DNA of 28,788 nucleotides, taken from positions 1 to 28,788 of IMG/VR virus record IMGVR_UViG_3300030101_000677; one strand, given 5' to 3'. Position numbers and translations under genes: made by a program. Numbering within the stretch: position 1 is the stretch's first letter; each line of letters begins with the position of its first letter. Under the pieces are notes generated by a model that worked only from the letters and a program-made list of their open reading frames with translations, did not search any database and was not told the origin of the DNA. The stretch comes from a virus. Positions 13,551 to 21,846 of this stretch are shown here, piece by piece.

Positions 13551-16500
13551 TATGTCAATCCTCTTTGTCTAAGTCTTATTTGTTGTTCTTGTGGTGATAA
13601 TAAAGCTTGTTCAGTTGGTGTCAATCCTGTTTGTGTAACAGGTATATTATTTGTTGCTAGTGCCTGGCTGCTAACTTGTGGTGTCACTGGTAAAGCTGAC
13701 TGTCCTTGTGGATTTGTATCTGGTAAAAAGTCTTCTACGTTTAGATAGAAATCATCGTATAAAGTTAATTGGTCCATAGCAGATTGTATGGCTCTTAGCG
13801 TAGGTTCTGCTTCTAGATAAACGTTTGGTATTCCAGCCCTTTTAGCGTTTTCATCAAACACATCCTCTAATCTTTGAGATGGAAAGAATGGATCAAAAAC
13901 ACCAGAGGATAATTCATCATACTCAGATTTTAATCCACGCTTATCGAATATTTCATACATTTTATCTGGTGCCATTCCAATCGTATCTGCATTGTTCATT
14001 GTGTTTAACATTTTTTTTCTAGCATTAAATATTTGTTTGTTAGCTACAAAATATCTTCTAATAACATCGGATGCAGTTCTCATTTCTGTAACATCAATTT
14101 CACCTGTAAATAATCTTCTAGAGTCTGACACGGCTTTTTGATATTCAAATAATTTAAACGCCATAGATTTTTCTGGATTTACTTTAATACCTCTGAAACC
14201 AAATATACCTGCAATTTCATAGGGTATTTCATATAACTCTGAACCTCTGCCTGGTTCACCTGTAAACGCTTTTTTAGTACGTTGAAATGGTTGAGTAGTG
14301 GGCATTAACGTTTTACCAAGATGTTGCATAATAATAGCTATCTTTTCTGGTCCCGGTGTTTGCTCTGTGTATAATTGTTTGCCCTCTCTTGTTCTACCTT
14401 CTCTGCCCCAAATATCCATAAACGCCTCTGTATAAATAGACTCTGATATAAAAGGTGATGCAGTTTCACCAGCGGCCTCTGCTATACCTTGTACAAAACC
14501 TTTAATTAAAACTTCATCATCCATTATACCTTCTTGTATATTTCTTAATACAGATTGAAATGGTCTTGTTAAGGTATCGTAAACATTATTTTTTGACCAG
14601 TCGATATAAAATAAATCATCTGTTTCTGGATCTCTAAAATATATTTTTTGTGAACTCTTTGCCCAAGGTGCAACAAAATCATTTGCTGCATCTGCTTCTT
14701 CATTTGATACACCAAAGATTGCTTGTGATCCTTTTATTAATCCATATGGTATTGCACCAGCAGCCATTGTCATACCTGCAAGTCTTTTTACACCGAGTGC
14801 TCTAAATCCAGGTGTTTTTAAATCTTTTAATCCTTGTTCAAATATACCATAACCTGTTCTAAATACTTCAGATGGCCAAGACATAAAGTTACCAAAAGGT
14901 GATACCCTAGCTGCTCTTACAAATTCACCTACCTTTGCATAATTAGGAACAGTATCTTGCACAATTCTAGCTACCTCTCTTTTTAATGCAGGAGAGTCAA
15001 CACCCATATTTTTAACACCAGCAGCTGCATATTTTTCTGCCCTTTGAATCAGTTGAACTTCATAGTTTACAATTTTCCAAATATCATCCTCTGCAACATA
15101 TAAATCTTGCATAACTTTTCCTGCTTTTTTAACACCTCGACTTACTCTTTTACCTAAAGTATTTAACATTGGTCTTAACACACTGTCTGTTGCAATATTA
15201 CCCTCTCCAAATCTTATATCTTTCATAAGGTTTCTAAGATCTCCAAGCCGTACGTTTGTATTTACAACACCTAATTCTAAATATTCTCTATATTTTTCTT
15301 GAGATAGTGGCTTTCTAGGTCCACCCACTTGAACCATACCAAAAGCATTACTCATTGCCTTTGCAAATACTTTTGGATTTGAAAATACAACACCGTTTGC
15401 TAAAGAAAATGCACTAGAGCTTAAGAAGTTTCTTATATGTGTAGGCACAGATAAAATTGTTTTTGCATATTGTGCACCAGCTTTTGGTGTTAGTAATAAA
15501 TTACGATAAGCCATAGAGAATGTTTTACCTAATAAACCACCAGAGTCCCCACGCATAAAGTTTTGCATTTGTGATACATTAGTGAAACCCTCAGCTATAT
15601 CTTTTGTTGTGTAGGTATTAGATAATCTATTTATTAGCACACCATCCTTAAAATATTCTTGTACATAATCATCCATCTTTACAATGTCTGCGTTTGGACC
15701 AAATGCTCTTTTAGCAGCCAATGGTGTACTATGAAAAAAACCTCGTTGTCCTACAGGTGTATTTGCTGTAGCTTTTGCTTTCATAGCGTCATCAACATCT
15801 AATATCTCATCAAACAATTGATTTTTTCTAGCAACAACAGATAATCTATTCATACCCTCAAAGATTGAGTGTCTAACATCCTCAATCTCACCAAATAATT
15901 CTCTAAAAGCTTTACTACCTTTACCAATTACTTTTATTTCTTTTTTACCACCGGGTAATTTTTTCTCTATAGTTTGTGCGAATGTTTTTAATGCAAATGG
16001 ATCTTTTGCAGATGTAGATAAATCTTGATAAGCAAAAGTTGGTAAAGTATCTTTACCAGGATTCATCTTTCTAACACCTTTTATAATATCGTTTACCATA
16101 CCCTCAGCTTCAAGGTCTGTAATTGGATTTTTATTTTTTCTTGCATATCTCATAAATATTCTTTTAACTCTATCAATAGCGTCTTGTGTTGGTGTGTATT
16201 TAGAAAAGAAACCTGATTCAGCATTTTCAAATATTTCAAAAGTATTACCAATATAATTTTTAACACGATTACCCATAATCTTTCTTAAATCTCTTGTAAC
16301 ACCTGCCGGTAAATCTGCTTTAGCACCAGGTCCTTGTGCTGTAATTTCTAAAAGAGCGTTAAACTCACCACGTGTTTTACCTAATGATTTAAAAATGTTA
16401 TTAGTAACTTCATTACCCTTAACAGCTCCTAGTCGCTTATTTACAGTTCTCTTAACTTTTTGTATAATATTACGATCAACAGGTTTAGTTAAATCACCTG

Positions 16501-17545
16501 TAAACAAAGCATCGTCTAATATTTTTAAAAAACTTTTTCTTTCCTCTGCAGTAGACGCATTAAACACTTTTCTAAACTCAGGAAAAACTTTATCAACTTC
16601 TTTGTCTATTCTAGCTACTTGTTCTTCTGCAAAATTAGTATCTCTCATACCTCTACCTTTTTGCAACTGTTTAGCTTCTGCTACTTCTTGTGGTTTTGCT
16701 CCTCTAAATCTAAAAGCACTAGCAAGTTTATCTAACGCTTTTTCCATTTGAGAATTACTGTACGCTAACTCTTTACCTCTTTTAGCTAATGTCTTTGCAC
16801 CGAGACCCACACCATAAACAAACGGTGTTAAAAATACAGACTCACTACCAAATCTTAATCTGTTTGCTAATTTTCTAGCTGCATCGTCTGATGGATCAGA
16901 TCTAACATCTCTATCTAATTCTGTTGGTCCACCTTGAAATAAATCACCAAACGTTCCTATGTTTTCTACATCAGCAACTAATGTTTCTCCTGCAGCTCCT
17001 CCTGCAACAATAGCTGCAAACCTTTGTGTGCCAGATAATTTATTTAAATCTTTTGTTTTTTGAATTCCTTTCTTAAGATTCGCTGCTTTAAAATTTACAT
17101 ACTTACCAGCTTTTTTAGCTCGCACCGCTTTACTAGCTAATGTAGTTGCAAGTTTTGCACCTGCTCCACCAGGTATACCTATTTGTACTAATGCCTCTGT
17201 AAGTTTACCTACAGCTCTTGATTGTGCAGTTTCTTCAAATATATTTATTTTATCAAAAAACATTTCCACATCTGCAGCAAGATCTGTGCCTGCTCCAAGA
17301 TCAATAAGTTCTGCACCAAGAGATACAACACCCTCACCTACTTTAATAATGCCTGACCCAATTCCTGCAGCAAACGCAACTGCACCGCTAACTTCATTAT
17401 TATCTTCAGCTTCGGGTACAACATCTTCCGTGTCTATACCGTAACTTCTATTAACGTCTTCTAAATTTTTTTGTTGATTTTGTTTTCTGTTAAGCTCTTC
17501 TGAGTCTATTAGAGCGCCTGTTTGAGGATCTATGACTAAAGGCAT
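13550..17545 (-). CDS. Large internal virion (ejection) protein, 1331 aa
   Basis: This is the largest gene in the window. Near the N-terminus (about residues 50-85) is a Gly/Ala-rich hydrophobic segment (SGAVAFAAGIGSGIIKVGEG) and further small hydrophobic patches occur near 180 and 235, typical of proteins that insert in membranes during DNA ejection. The bulk is helical, basic and soluble. The extreme C-terminus ends LTPTEQALLSPQEQQIRLRQ plus a few residues, a tail I recall from other marine phages. Size and position after the nozzle and other internal proteins match the T7 gp16/gp15 slot, so a role in the ejection channel is inferred. I see no transglycosylase motif. Confidence 0.78.
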   Translation of the reverse strand: MPLVIDPQTGALIDSEELNRKQNQQKNLEDVNRSYGIDTEDVVPEAEDNNEVSGAVAFAAGIGSGIIKVGEGVVSLGAELIDLGAGTDLAADVEMFFDKINIFEETAQSRAVGKLTEALVQIGIPGGAGAKLATTLASKAVRAKKAGKYVNFKAANLKKGIQKTKDLNKLSGTQRFAAIVAGGAAGETLVADVENIGTFGDLFQGGPTELDRDVRSDPSDDAARKLANRLRFGSESVFLTPFVYGVGLGAKTLAKRGKELAYSNSQMEKALDKLASAFRFRGAKPQEVAEAKQLQKGRGMRDTNFAEEQVARIDKEVDKVFPEFRKVFNASTAEERKSFLKILDDALFTGDLTKPVDRNIIQKVKRTVNKRLGAVKGNEVTNNIFKSLGKTRGEFNALLEITAQGPGAKADLPAGVTRDLRKIMGNRVKNYIGNTFEIFENAESGFFSKYTPTQDAIDRVKRIFMRYARKNKNPITDLEAEGMVNDIIKGVRKMNPGKDTLPTFAYQDLSTSAKDPFALKTFAQTIEKKLPGGKKEIKVIGKGSKAFRELFGEIEDVRHSIFEGMNRLSVVARKNQLFDEILDVDDAMKAKATANTPVGQRGFFHSTPLAAKRAFGPNADIVKMDDYVQEYFKDGVLINRLSNTYTTKDIAEGFTNVSQMQNFMRGDSGGLLGKTFSMAYRNLLLTPKAGAQYAKTILSVPTHIRNFLSSSAFSLANGVVFSNPKVFAKAMSNAFGMVQVGGPRKPLSQEKYREYLELGVVNTNVRLGDLRNLMKDIRFGEGNIATDSVLRPMLNTLGKRVSRGVKKAGKVMQDLYVAEDDIWKIVNYEVQLIQRAEKYAAAGVKNMGVDSPALKREVARIVQDTVPNYAKVGEFVRAARVSPFGNFMSWPSEVFRTGYGIFEQGLKDLKTPGFRALGVKRLAGMTMAAGAIPYGLIKGSQAIFGVSNEEADAANDFVAPWAKSSQKIYFRDPETDDLFYIDWSKNNVYDTLTRPFQSVLRNIQEGIMDDEVLIKGFVQGIAEAAGETASPFISESIYTEAFMDIWGREGRTREGKQLYTEQTPGPEKIAIIMQHLGKTLMPTTQPFQRTKKAFTGEPGRGSELYEIPYEIAGIFGFRGIKVNPEKSMAFKLFEYQKAVSDSRRLFTGEIDVTEMRTASDVIRRYFVANKQIFNARKKMLNTMNNADTIGMAPDKMYEIFDKRGLKSEYDELSSGVFDPFFPSQRLEDVFDENAKRAGIPNVYLEAEPTLRAIQSAMDQLTLYDDFYLNVEDFLPDTNPQGQSALPVTPQVSSQALATNNIPVTQTGLTPTEQALLSPQEQQIRLRQRGLT

Positions 17546-17547
17546 TA

Positions 17548-18249
17548 TTAACTCTCTGTTCCATCAACTTTGCTCAATGGTTTTAAATTAATTGGATCTA
17601 ATGGTGTTATTGTACCATTTGTTTCTTTTCTATATGCTTTACCATCTAACGGATTAAATGTAATACCACCTGATGGAAGACTTCTAAAATCAGGTTCATA
17701 TTTTTTACTTTTATTATCGTAATTAAAATTTAATTGAAACAAAGGTTTGTTTCTGTGTCTTACTTCAAAGTTTGCTATATCAGTTGCGTTGTCTCTTATT
17801 GGTGGTATTCTTGATTCACTGTATGATTTTAGTTTTGCTGCAAACTGAGCTTCTGGTGTTTGTGCAGCATAAAAATCTTTTGCACCTCTTTTATTAAGTT
17901 GTCTTTGTAAACCTGCTGTAACTGCAGTGCCTTTTCGTGATGCTAATAATTTTCTTCTGGCATCATCTGCTTTTGTAAATGCACCATATCCAACACCTAA
18001 TGCTTCTATTGGAGTTGCTCCTTGAGTTAATGCAAATCCCACTTGACCAAAAGGCACTCTAGTTTTTGGTAATGGTGCAAATTGATTTAGTGCATCTAAT
18101 ATAGCTTTTGTATCAGATCGTAACATTGCTGGATCTATAGGTCTGCTAGTGCCAGTGTTAAGATTTTTTCGATCTACAAGCCCAGTCATTATACCCTCAC
18201 CTGTGGACCCACCTTTTTTAAACATTGGTCTTTTTAATATTCTACTCAT
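17548..18249 (-). CDS. Internal virion block hypothetical protein (233 aa)
   Basis: The basic N-terminus MSRILKRPMFKKGGSTGEGI contains the KKGG motif shared with the 642 aa protein, followed by a helical middle with Ala-rich stretches (VPFGQVGFALTQGATPIEAL, KADDARRKLLASRKGTAVTA). The C-terminal third is beta-like with Asn/Tyr/Lys (FQLNFNYDNKSKKYEPDFRS). I do not recognise an enzyme. It lies between the 321 and 1331 aa genes, the start overlapping the upstream stop as TAATG and the stop two bases before the next ATG. Its place suggests a small ejection or scaffold-like partner of the 1331 aa protein, which is inference from position only. Confidence 0.72.
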   Translation of the reverse strand: MSRILKRPMFKKGGSTGEGIMTGLVDRKNLNTGTSRPIDPAMLRSDTKAILDALNQFAPLPKTRVPFGQVGFALTQGATPIEALGVGYGAFTKADDARRKLLASRKGTAVTAGLQRQLNKRGAKDFYAAQTPEAQFAAKLKSYSESRIPPIRDNATDIANFEVRHRNKPLFQLNFNYDNKSKKYEPDFRSLPSGGITFNPLDGKAYRKETNGTITPLDPINLKPLSKVDGTES

Positions 18250-19214
18250 TATGATTTTCTTCCAAATATCCTTCCATAAATATCAGCGCCCATTAAACCA
18301 ATACCTAAAGCATTCGCTAGTGGACTAGCTTGCGGTGCTGCCGCTGCATCTGATATATTAACAGCTCCTGCTCCAGGAACTAATTGTGCAATACCAGAAC
18401 CTAACATTGATAATCTTCTTCTTGGATCATCGACAGCCATTTGTGCTGTTTGTCTTTGTGCATCTAACACGGCTTGTGTTTGTCCTTGTTGTTGTGCACC
18501 TAGTGTGCCAAGAGTTGCAATCTGTGCTCTAGCTAGATCTTGTTGTCTTGCTCCTAAACCAGCTTGTAAATTTGCTAGTCCTTGTTGATTTGCAAAGTCT
18601 TGCTGTCTAGCAGATTGCGCTTGTTCAAAACCTTGTTGTAATAATCCTGCTTGTAAAGCCGCTCGATTCCTGTCGCTTGCTGCATCAAACTCGGCTCTTT
18701 GAACTCCTTCACGGCCACCACCAAAAGCTCCTGGTGTGCCTAAAGTTCTTGCTGCTAATTGATTTTGTCTTTGTTGAGCTTGTCTGTCAAACTCTGCAAG
18801 AGTTGTATCAATAACAGATGTTTGATATGGAGACATATAAGCCGTTGTTTGTGCTGTTGTCATAGGTCCTGTTAGACCTGTTGCAGCATCTGCTGCTGTT
18901 GTAGCTTTTGTTAAGAAAGGTTGAAAAGCGCCTAATCCTGTTGTTGGATCTGTTGCCTGAGTTACAGCTGCTACTTGTAAAGCATCTTGCGCTGCAACTT
19001 GTGGAGCAAGATCAGCCATACCAGCTTTAGTAATTTCAAATTGTTGTGCTTGTGCTTGTCGAGCTGCAAACTGTTCTGCAGTTTCACCAGGCATTTGTGT
19101 TGTTGCTGTGGTAATACTTGGTATACCAGCTTGTCTACCAAGATCAGCTAAAAACGTTCGTTGCGCTGCTTCTATAAACTCTGGTGGTAATGTTCTTGAT
19201 TCTGTTATTGCCAT
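18249..19214 (-). CDS. Gln/Ala-rich internal virion protein (321 aa)
   Basis: The composition is dominated by Ala, Gln and Leu, with long predicted helices (for example QQRQNQLAARTLG, QQGFEQAQSARQQDFANQQG, ARQQDLARAQIATLG) and almost no Cys or Trp. The phrase MSPYQTSVIDTTLAEFDRQ in the middle is one I associate with marine phage virion genes. The C-terminus has a hydrophobic Gly/Ala/Ile stretch (NALGIGLMGADIYGRIFG) that may contact membrane. Helical, Gln/Ala-rich proteins of this size occupy the T7 gp14 position, so an outer-membrane or periplasmic channel part is a reasonable inference. Both junctions are TAATG overlaps with neighbours. Confidence 0.75.
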   Translation of the reverse strand: MAITESRTLPPEFIEAAQRTFLADLGRQAGIPSITTATTQMPGETAEQFAARQAQAQQFEITKAGMADLAPQVAAQDALQVAAVTQATDPTTGLGAFQPFLTKATTAADAATGLTGPMTTAQTTAYMSPYQTSVIDTTLAEFDRQAQQRQNQLAARTLGTPGAFGGGREGVQRAEFDAASDRNRAALQAGLLQQGFEQAQSARQQDFANQQGLANLQAGLGARQQDLARAQIATLGTLGAQQQGQTQAVLDAQRQTAQMAVDDPRRRLSMLGSGIAQLVPGAGAVNISDAAAAPQASPLANALGIGLMGADIYGRIFGRKS

Positions 19215-21142
19215 TATACTACTCTACTCTCTAATTTTTTCATTGTGTCGTACATACGTTGTGCACCTTTTTTAATACTACCGTTACCAGCACCTCTTAC
19301 AGCATCTGCCGTAAATACAAATTCATTTTTAGATAACATTGCTGGAACGTCATCTGCCTTTTCTTTTACACCAATTGGCACAAAACCGCCAGTCTTTCTG
19401 TAATCTAATTCTCTAACTCCTTCAGAGTTTGTTCTAACTGGAATATCCATCATACCACCTTTTTTCATTTTTGGTAGTCTAGCTTTTGCTGCACCTAAAA
19501 GTTCTTGATTTCTTCTACGTCTTTCTTCATTAATAGCAACATTTTCTCTAAGCAATCTTTCTCCAGTTATTGCGGGTAGTGTGTTCGCTATTCCTCCTGA
19601 TGGTAGTGTACGACTATCACCATAATCTGTTCCCATACTAATACTATCCTCACCTGTAATTCCAGCTAATCTATATACATCTGACATACTTCTAATTGGA
19701 ACATTTCCAGTTATATTTGAAGCTGTGCCTGTTTTTCTAATAAGTTTTGGTATACCTTGATCTCTTGCTACATTTCCTTTTTCATCCATCATAACGTTAA
19801 CAGCAAATTTTTCATTAGGTATTGTTTGTACCCCTGTTGGTGTTGGTGCAGCTGTTGTTGGTGCAGCTGTTGTTGGTGCCGCTATTGTTGGTGCATCTTG
19901 TTGTTTTACTAGTTCAGCTATCCTAGCACTTTCAGCTTGTCGAGCTAAAAGAACAGGGTCATCAGCTCTACGCATAACTGTTCCTGAATCTAAAAGATCA
20001 TCAAGTGAGCTATAAAAATCTTTTGTTCCTAATGAAGTATAAACACCTTGAGGATTTACTATTTCAAAACCAAGAGGGGATTGATAAATATATGAACCAT
20101 TACCTAAATCATAAACAATGCTTCCACCTTCAGTATTAGGCACACCACCTAAACTTTCAACTGTAGGTAATCCACCCTCTTGTAATCCAACTCTACCACC
20201 TTTAGCAACCATATCTCTTTTCATAGACATTCTCTCTAAATAGTCTTCGTATTCTCTAATCATATCCTCTAAACTTTGTTCTCTCATAAATTTTTGTTTT
20301 CCTTGAAAGTACTCTTCAAAGGACAATATGCCTTCAGCTTTACTTGCCATACCACCTTGATTCATATTGTATCTTGCAACAAAAGCATCTCTCTCTGCAT
20401 CAGACATAGCAGAATATTCTGGATCAAATCTATAATAGTTATCCATAAACGTTCTCATTTGTTTACCAACACTTGCTTTTCTAGCTGCTAGGTATTCTTC
20501 CATCGTCTCACCTTCTTCTTGTGGTCTAAAGTCACCACTAAAATAACTATATAAAGCTGAAGCTCCAGATGTAATACCACCCACAACTAATTGATCCATT
20601 ACAGATTTTGGTAATAATTTTTTTACTCCTGGAATTTTTGCAATTGTTTTATCTGTTATTGCTCTTACAATACCAGTTCCTTCTTTTGTTACGGGTGTTG
20701 TCCCTTTAACACTTGCTAACTCAGGTGATCTTTCAAATCCTGTCGTTGTTGTTGTTTTGGGAAACAAACTACCAATTGGTCCTTCTCTAAAACCCTCCAT
20801 AGTAAATTTTTGACCACCTAAAAAACCTTCACCAGTTTCAGCTCCACCTAATTTACCTGCAACTTTACCAAAAGCAAAAGTTGCTGCTCCTTGTTTAAGT
20901 GCATCACTAACACTGCCTCTTTGATCAAACCTACCTACACCTCTCATCAACGCTGCAGCTCCTGGATTAAAAGGTGCAACAAAAGGTGCTGCTTTAACAG
21001 CTACATCTGCAAGTTCGTTGGGTATAAGTTTTCTAATTGTTTTCTTTACAAGACTACCTAATCCGTATTTTTGTCTAACTGTCTTAACAGTCATCCCACC
21101 TCTATTACGTAATTGTCTTGGCATTTGTGCTCTTGTTATCAT
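19214..21142 (-). CDS. Virion protein with KGG motifs and conserved C-terminal module (642 aa)
   Basis: The basic N-terminus (MITRAQMPRQLRNRGGMTVK) leads to Ala/Gly-rich helical regions, then a disordered middle with an APTTA triplicate repeat. The C-terminal ~85 residues (KKGGMMDIPVRTNSEGVREL, then ADDVPAMLSKNEFVFTADAV and a basic end) form a module that I recall as highly conserved at the end of large proteins in marine phages. Short basic-Gly-Gly motifs occur five or more times (RGGM, QGGM, KGGR, KGGM, TGGF). The start at 21142 has only a weak AAAAGA upstream and follows an 81-base gap with two inverted repeats. Position suggests an internal or tail-associated virion protein; no enzyme activity is visible. 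Confidence 0.78.
   Translation of the reverse strand: MITRAQMPRQLRNRGGMTVKTVRQKYGLGSLVKKTIRKLIPNELADVAVKAAPFVAPFNPGAAALMRGVGRFDQRGSVSDALKQGAATFAFGKVAGKLGGAETGEGFLGGQKFTMEGFREGPIGSLFPKTTTTTGFERSPELASVKGTTPVTKEGTGIVRAITDKTIAKIPGVKKLLPKSVMDQLVVGGITSGASALYSYFSGDFRPQEEGETMEEYLAARKASVGKQMRTFMDNYYRFDPEYSAMSDAERDAFVARYNMNQGGMASKAEGILSFEEYFQGKQKFMREQSLEDMIREYEDYLERMSMKRDMVAKGGRVGLQEGGLPTVESLGGVPNTEGGSIVYDLGNGSYIYQSPLGFEIVNPQGVYTSLGTKDFYSSLDDLLDSGTVMRRADDPVLLARQAESARIAELVKQQDAPTIAAPTTAAPTTAAPTPTGVQTIPNEKFAVNVMMDEKGNVARDQGIPKLIRKTGTASNITGNVPIRSMSDVYRLAGITGEDSISMGTDYGDSRTLPSGGIANTLPAITGERLLRENVAINEERRRRNQELLGAAKARLPKMKKGGMMDIPVRTNSEGVRELDYRKTGGFVPIGVKEKADDVPAMLSKNEFVFTADAVRGAGNGSIKKGAQRMYDTMKKLESRVV
19842..19886 (-). 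repeat. Three tandem 15-base units encoding APTTA
   Basis: GTTGGTGCAGCTGTT occurs exactly at 19842-19856 and 19857-19871, then once more with two changes at 19872-19886, followed by a partial fourth unit. In frame it gives repeated Ala-Pro-Thr-Thr-Ala in the disordered middle of the 642 aa protein. The unit is a multiple of three, so copy-number change would alter linker length without a frameshift. Confidence 0.85.
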
Positions 21143-21146
21143 ATCT

Positions 21147-21216
21147 TTTAATTAATTAAATGTTAAAGGCAGGGATTTCACCTGGGGTTATCAACTTACT
21201 AGTTTTTTACTAGTAA
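21147..21216. other. Structured 81-base gap with two inverted repeats
   Basis: The gap 21143-21223 is the only sizeable break in the virion run. It holds a perfect 8-bp stem TTACTAGT/ACTAGTAA (21196-21203 and 21209-21216) with a 5-base loop, starting 7 bases after the stop of the 113 aa gene on the minus strand. A 14-base perfect palindrome, TTTAATTAATTAAA (21147-21160), lies five bases upstream of the 642 aa start. No T-run follows the stem on the transcribed strand and no convincing -35/-10 pair is seen. It could be an mRNA-processing or end-stabilising stem, or a protein-binding site. Confidence 0.45.
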
Positions 21217-21223
21217 ATCAAGA

Positions 21224-21565
21224 CTATGTTGTTACCTCTCTAGGCTTCGATTGTAGCGCAGAAAGGACCACGTGTAGTCTATTAGCCGTAGCCGCAGTCA
21301 CTTTTAGTATCTCACTTTCCTCTAATACTAAAGGATTTGTTAATAATTCTGTTGTTCCGTTAGCAGATATAGACTTAGTCTTAAATAAGCTAAACACATT
21401 ATCACTTGTATCTGTAATCGTCACTGTGATGGTATCAGCATTACCAGAGTCTTCAGACACCAATATAGATTTAATAATAGCAGTTGTTGCTGTTGGCACT
21501 GTGTATAGTGTTGTAGCTGATGTAGTTGTCAAATCTACTTTTTTATTTACAAATGAATTAGCCAA
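21224..21565 (-). CDS. Small virion protein with TTG start (113 aa)
   Basis: The frame begins at TTG (21565-21563). It is preceded by a perfect GGAGG about 9 bases upstream and overlaps the stop of the 54 aa ORF, so the TTG start is well supported. The protein starts MANSFVNKKVDLTTTSATTL and is rich in Thr, Ser and Val with alternating hydrophobic residues (YTVPTATTAIIKSILVSEDS, DTITVTITDTSDNVFSLFKT), predicting an all-beta sandwich. I recall similar proteins beside tail genes in marine phages. Likely roles are a head-tail or decoration protein. No catalytic residues are seen. It is the last gene before the 81-base gap. Confidence 0.8.
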   Translation of the reverse strand: MANSFVNKKVDLTTTSATTLYTVPTATTAIIKSILVSEDSGNADTITVTITDTSDNVFSLFKTKSISANGTTELLTNPLVLEESEILKVTAATANRLHVVLSALQSKPREVTT

Positions 21566-21722
21566 AGAAAAAAGCCTCCGCCTCTGCTTCGTCTTTTAAA
21601 TCTTGTTGATATGTTGTGTTTAATTTTTGCACAATACTATCTACATCTCTAACAAATGATTGTTGTATTTGTTGGTCGTATCGTTCTGTAGGTTGTGTTA
21701 ATGCTTGTACTATTCTAGCCAC
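21558..21722 (-). CDS. 54-residue acidic-tailed protein, GTG start
   Basis: This gene is short and starts with GTG (21722-21720), with AAGGAG about 9 bases upstream. The product reads MARIVQALTQPTERYDQQIQ and continues with QSFVRDVDSIVQKLN, ending in an acidic/Phe tail (EAEAEAFFFG). It is helical and Gln-rich. I recall proteins with the ARI.QALTQP.ERYDQQ start in marine phages, between the nozzle protein and a small beta protein, as here. It overlaps the upstream 43 aa gene by 8 bases and the downstream 113 aa gene (TTG start) by 8 bases. The function is unknown; a small virion or assembly protein is likely. Confidence 0.8.
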   Translation of the reverse strand: MARIVQALTQPTERYDQQIQQSFVRDVDSIVQKLNTTYQQDLKDEAEAEAFFFG

Positions 21723-21846
21723 GTTTTTTAACTCCTTTAATTATACCTTTGTTTTTAGAGGCATAAAAAACTTGTTCACCTCTTTTTTTACCATATTGTT
21801 TTTTCATAGACTTCATTATCTTTTTACCTTTTTTATTTAATGGCAT
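21715..21846 (-). CDS. 43-residue highly basic protein
   Basis: The gene runs from ATG at 21846-21844 to TAG at 21717-21715. The product begins MPLNKKGKKIMKSMKKQYGK and continues through GEQVFYASKNKG to a basic end. About 16 of 43 residues are Lys or Arg, with very few acidic ones. I recall this sequence type as recurrent after the nozzle gene in marine phages. A small DNA- or RNA-binding, or virion-packaged basic, protein is plausible. The start forms TAATG with the nozzle stop, with GGGAGAAGATA upstream, and the stop overlaps the next gene by 8 bases. Translation is well supported and the function is unknown. Confidence 0.8.
   Translation of the reverse strand: MPLNKKGKKIMKSMKKQYGKKRGEQVFYASKNKGIIKGVKKRG

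Noticed and set aside
21165-21190. Possible tRNA fragment or attachment core
   Set aside because: Only a 4-bp stem around a loop lacking the TTC signature is present. No anticodon or acceptor partner is found nearby and there is no integrase in the window.
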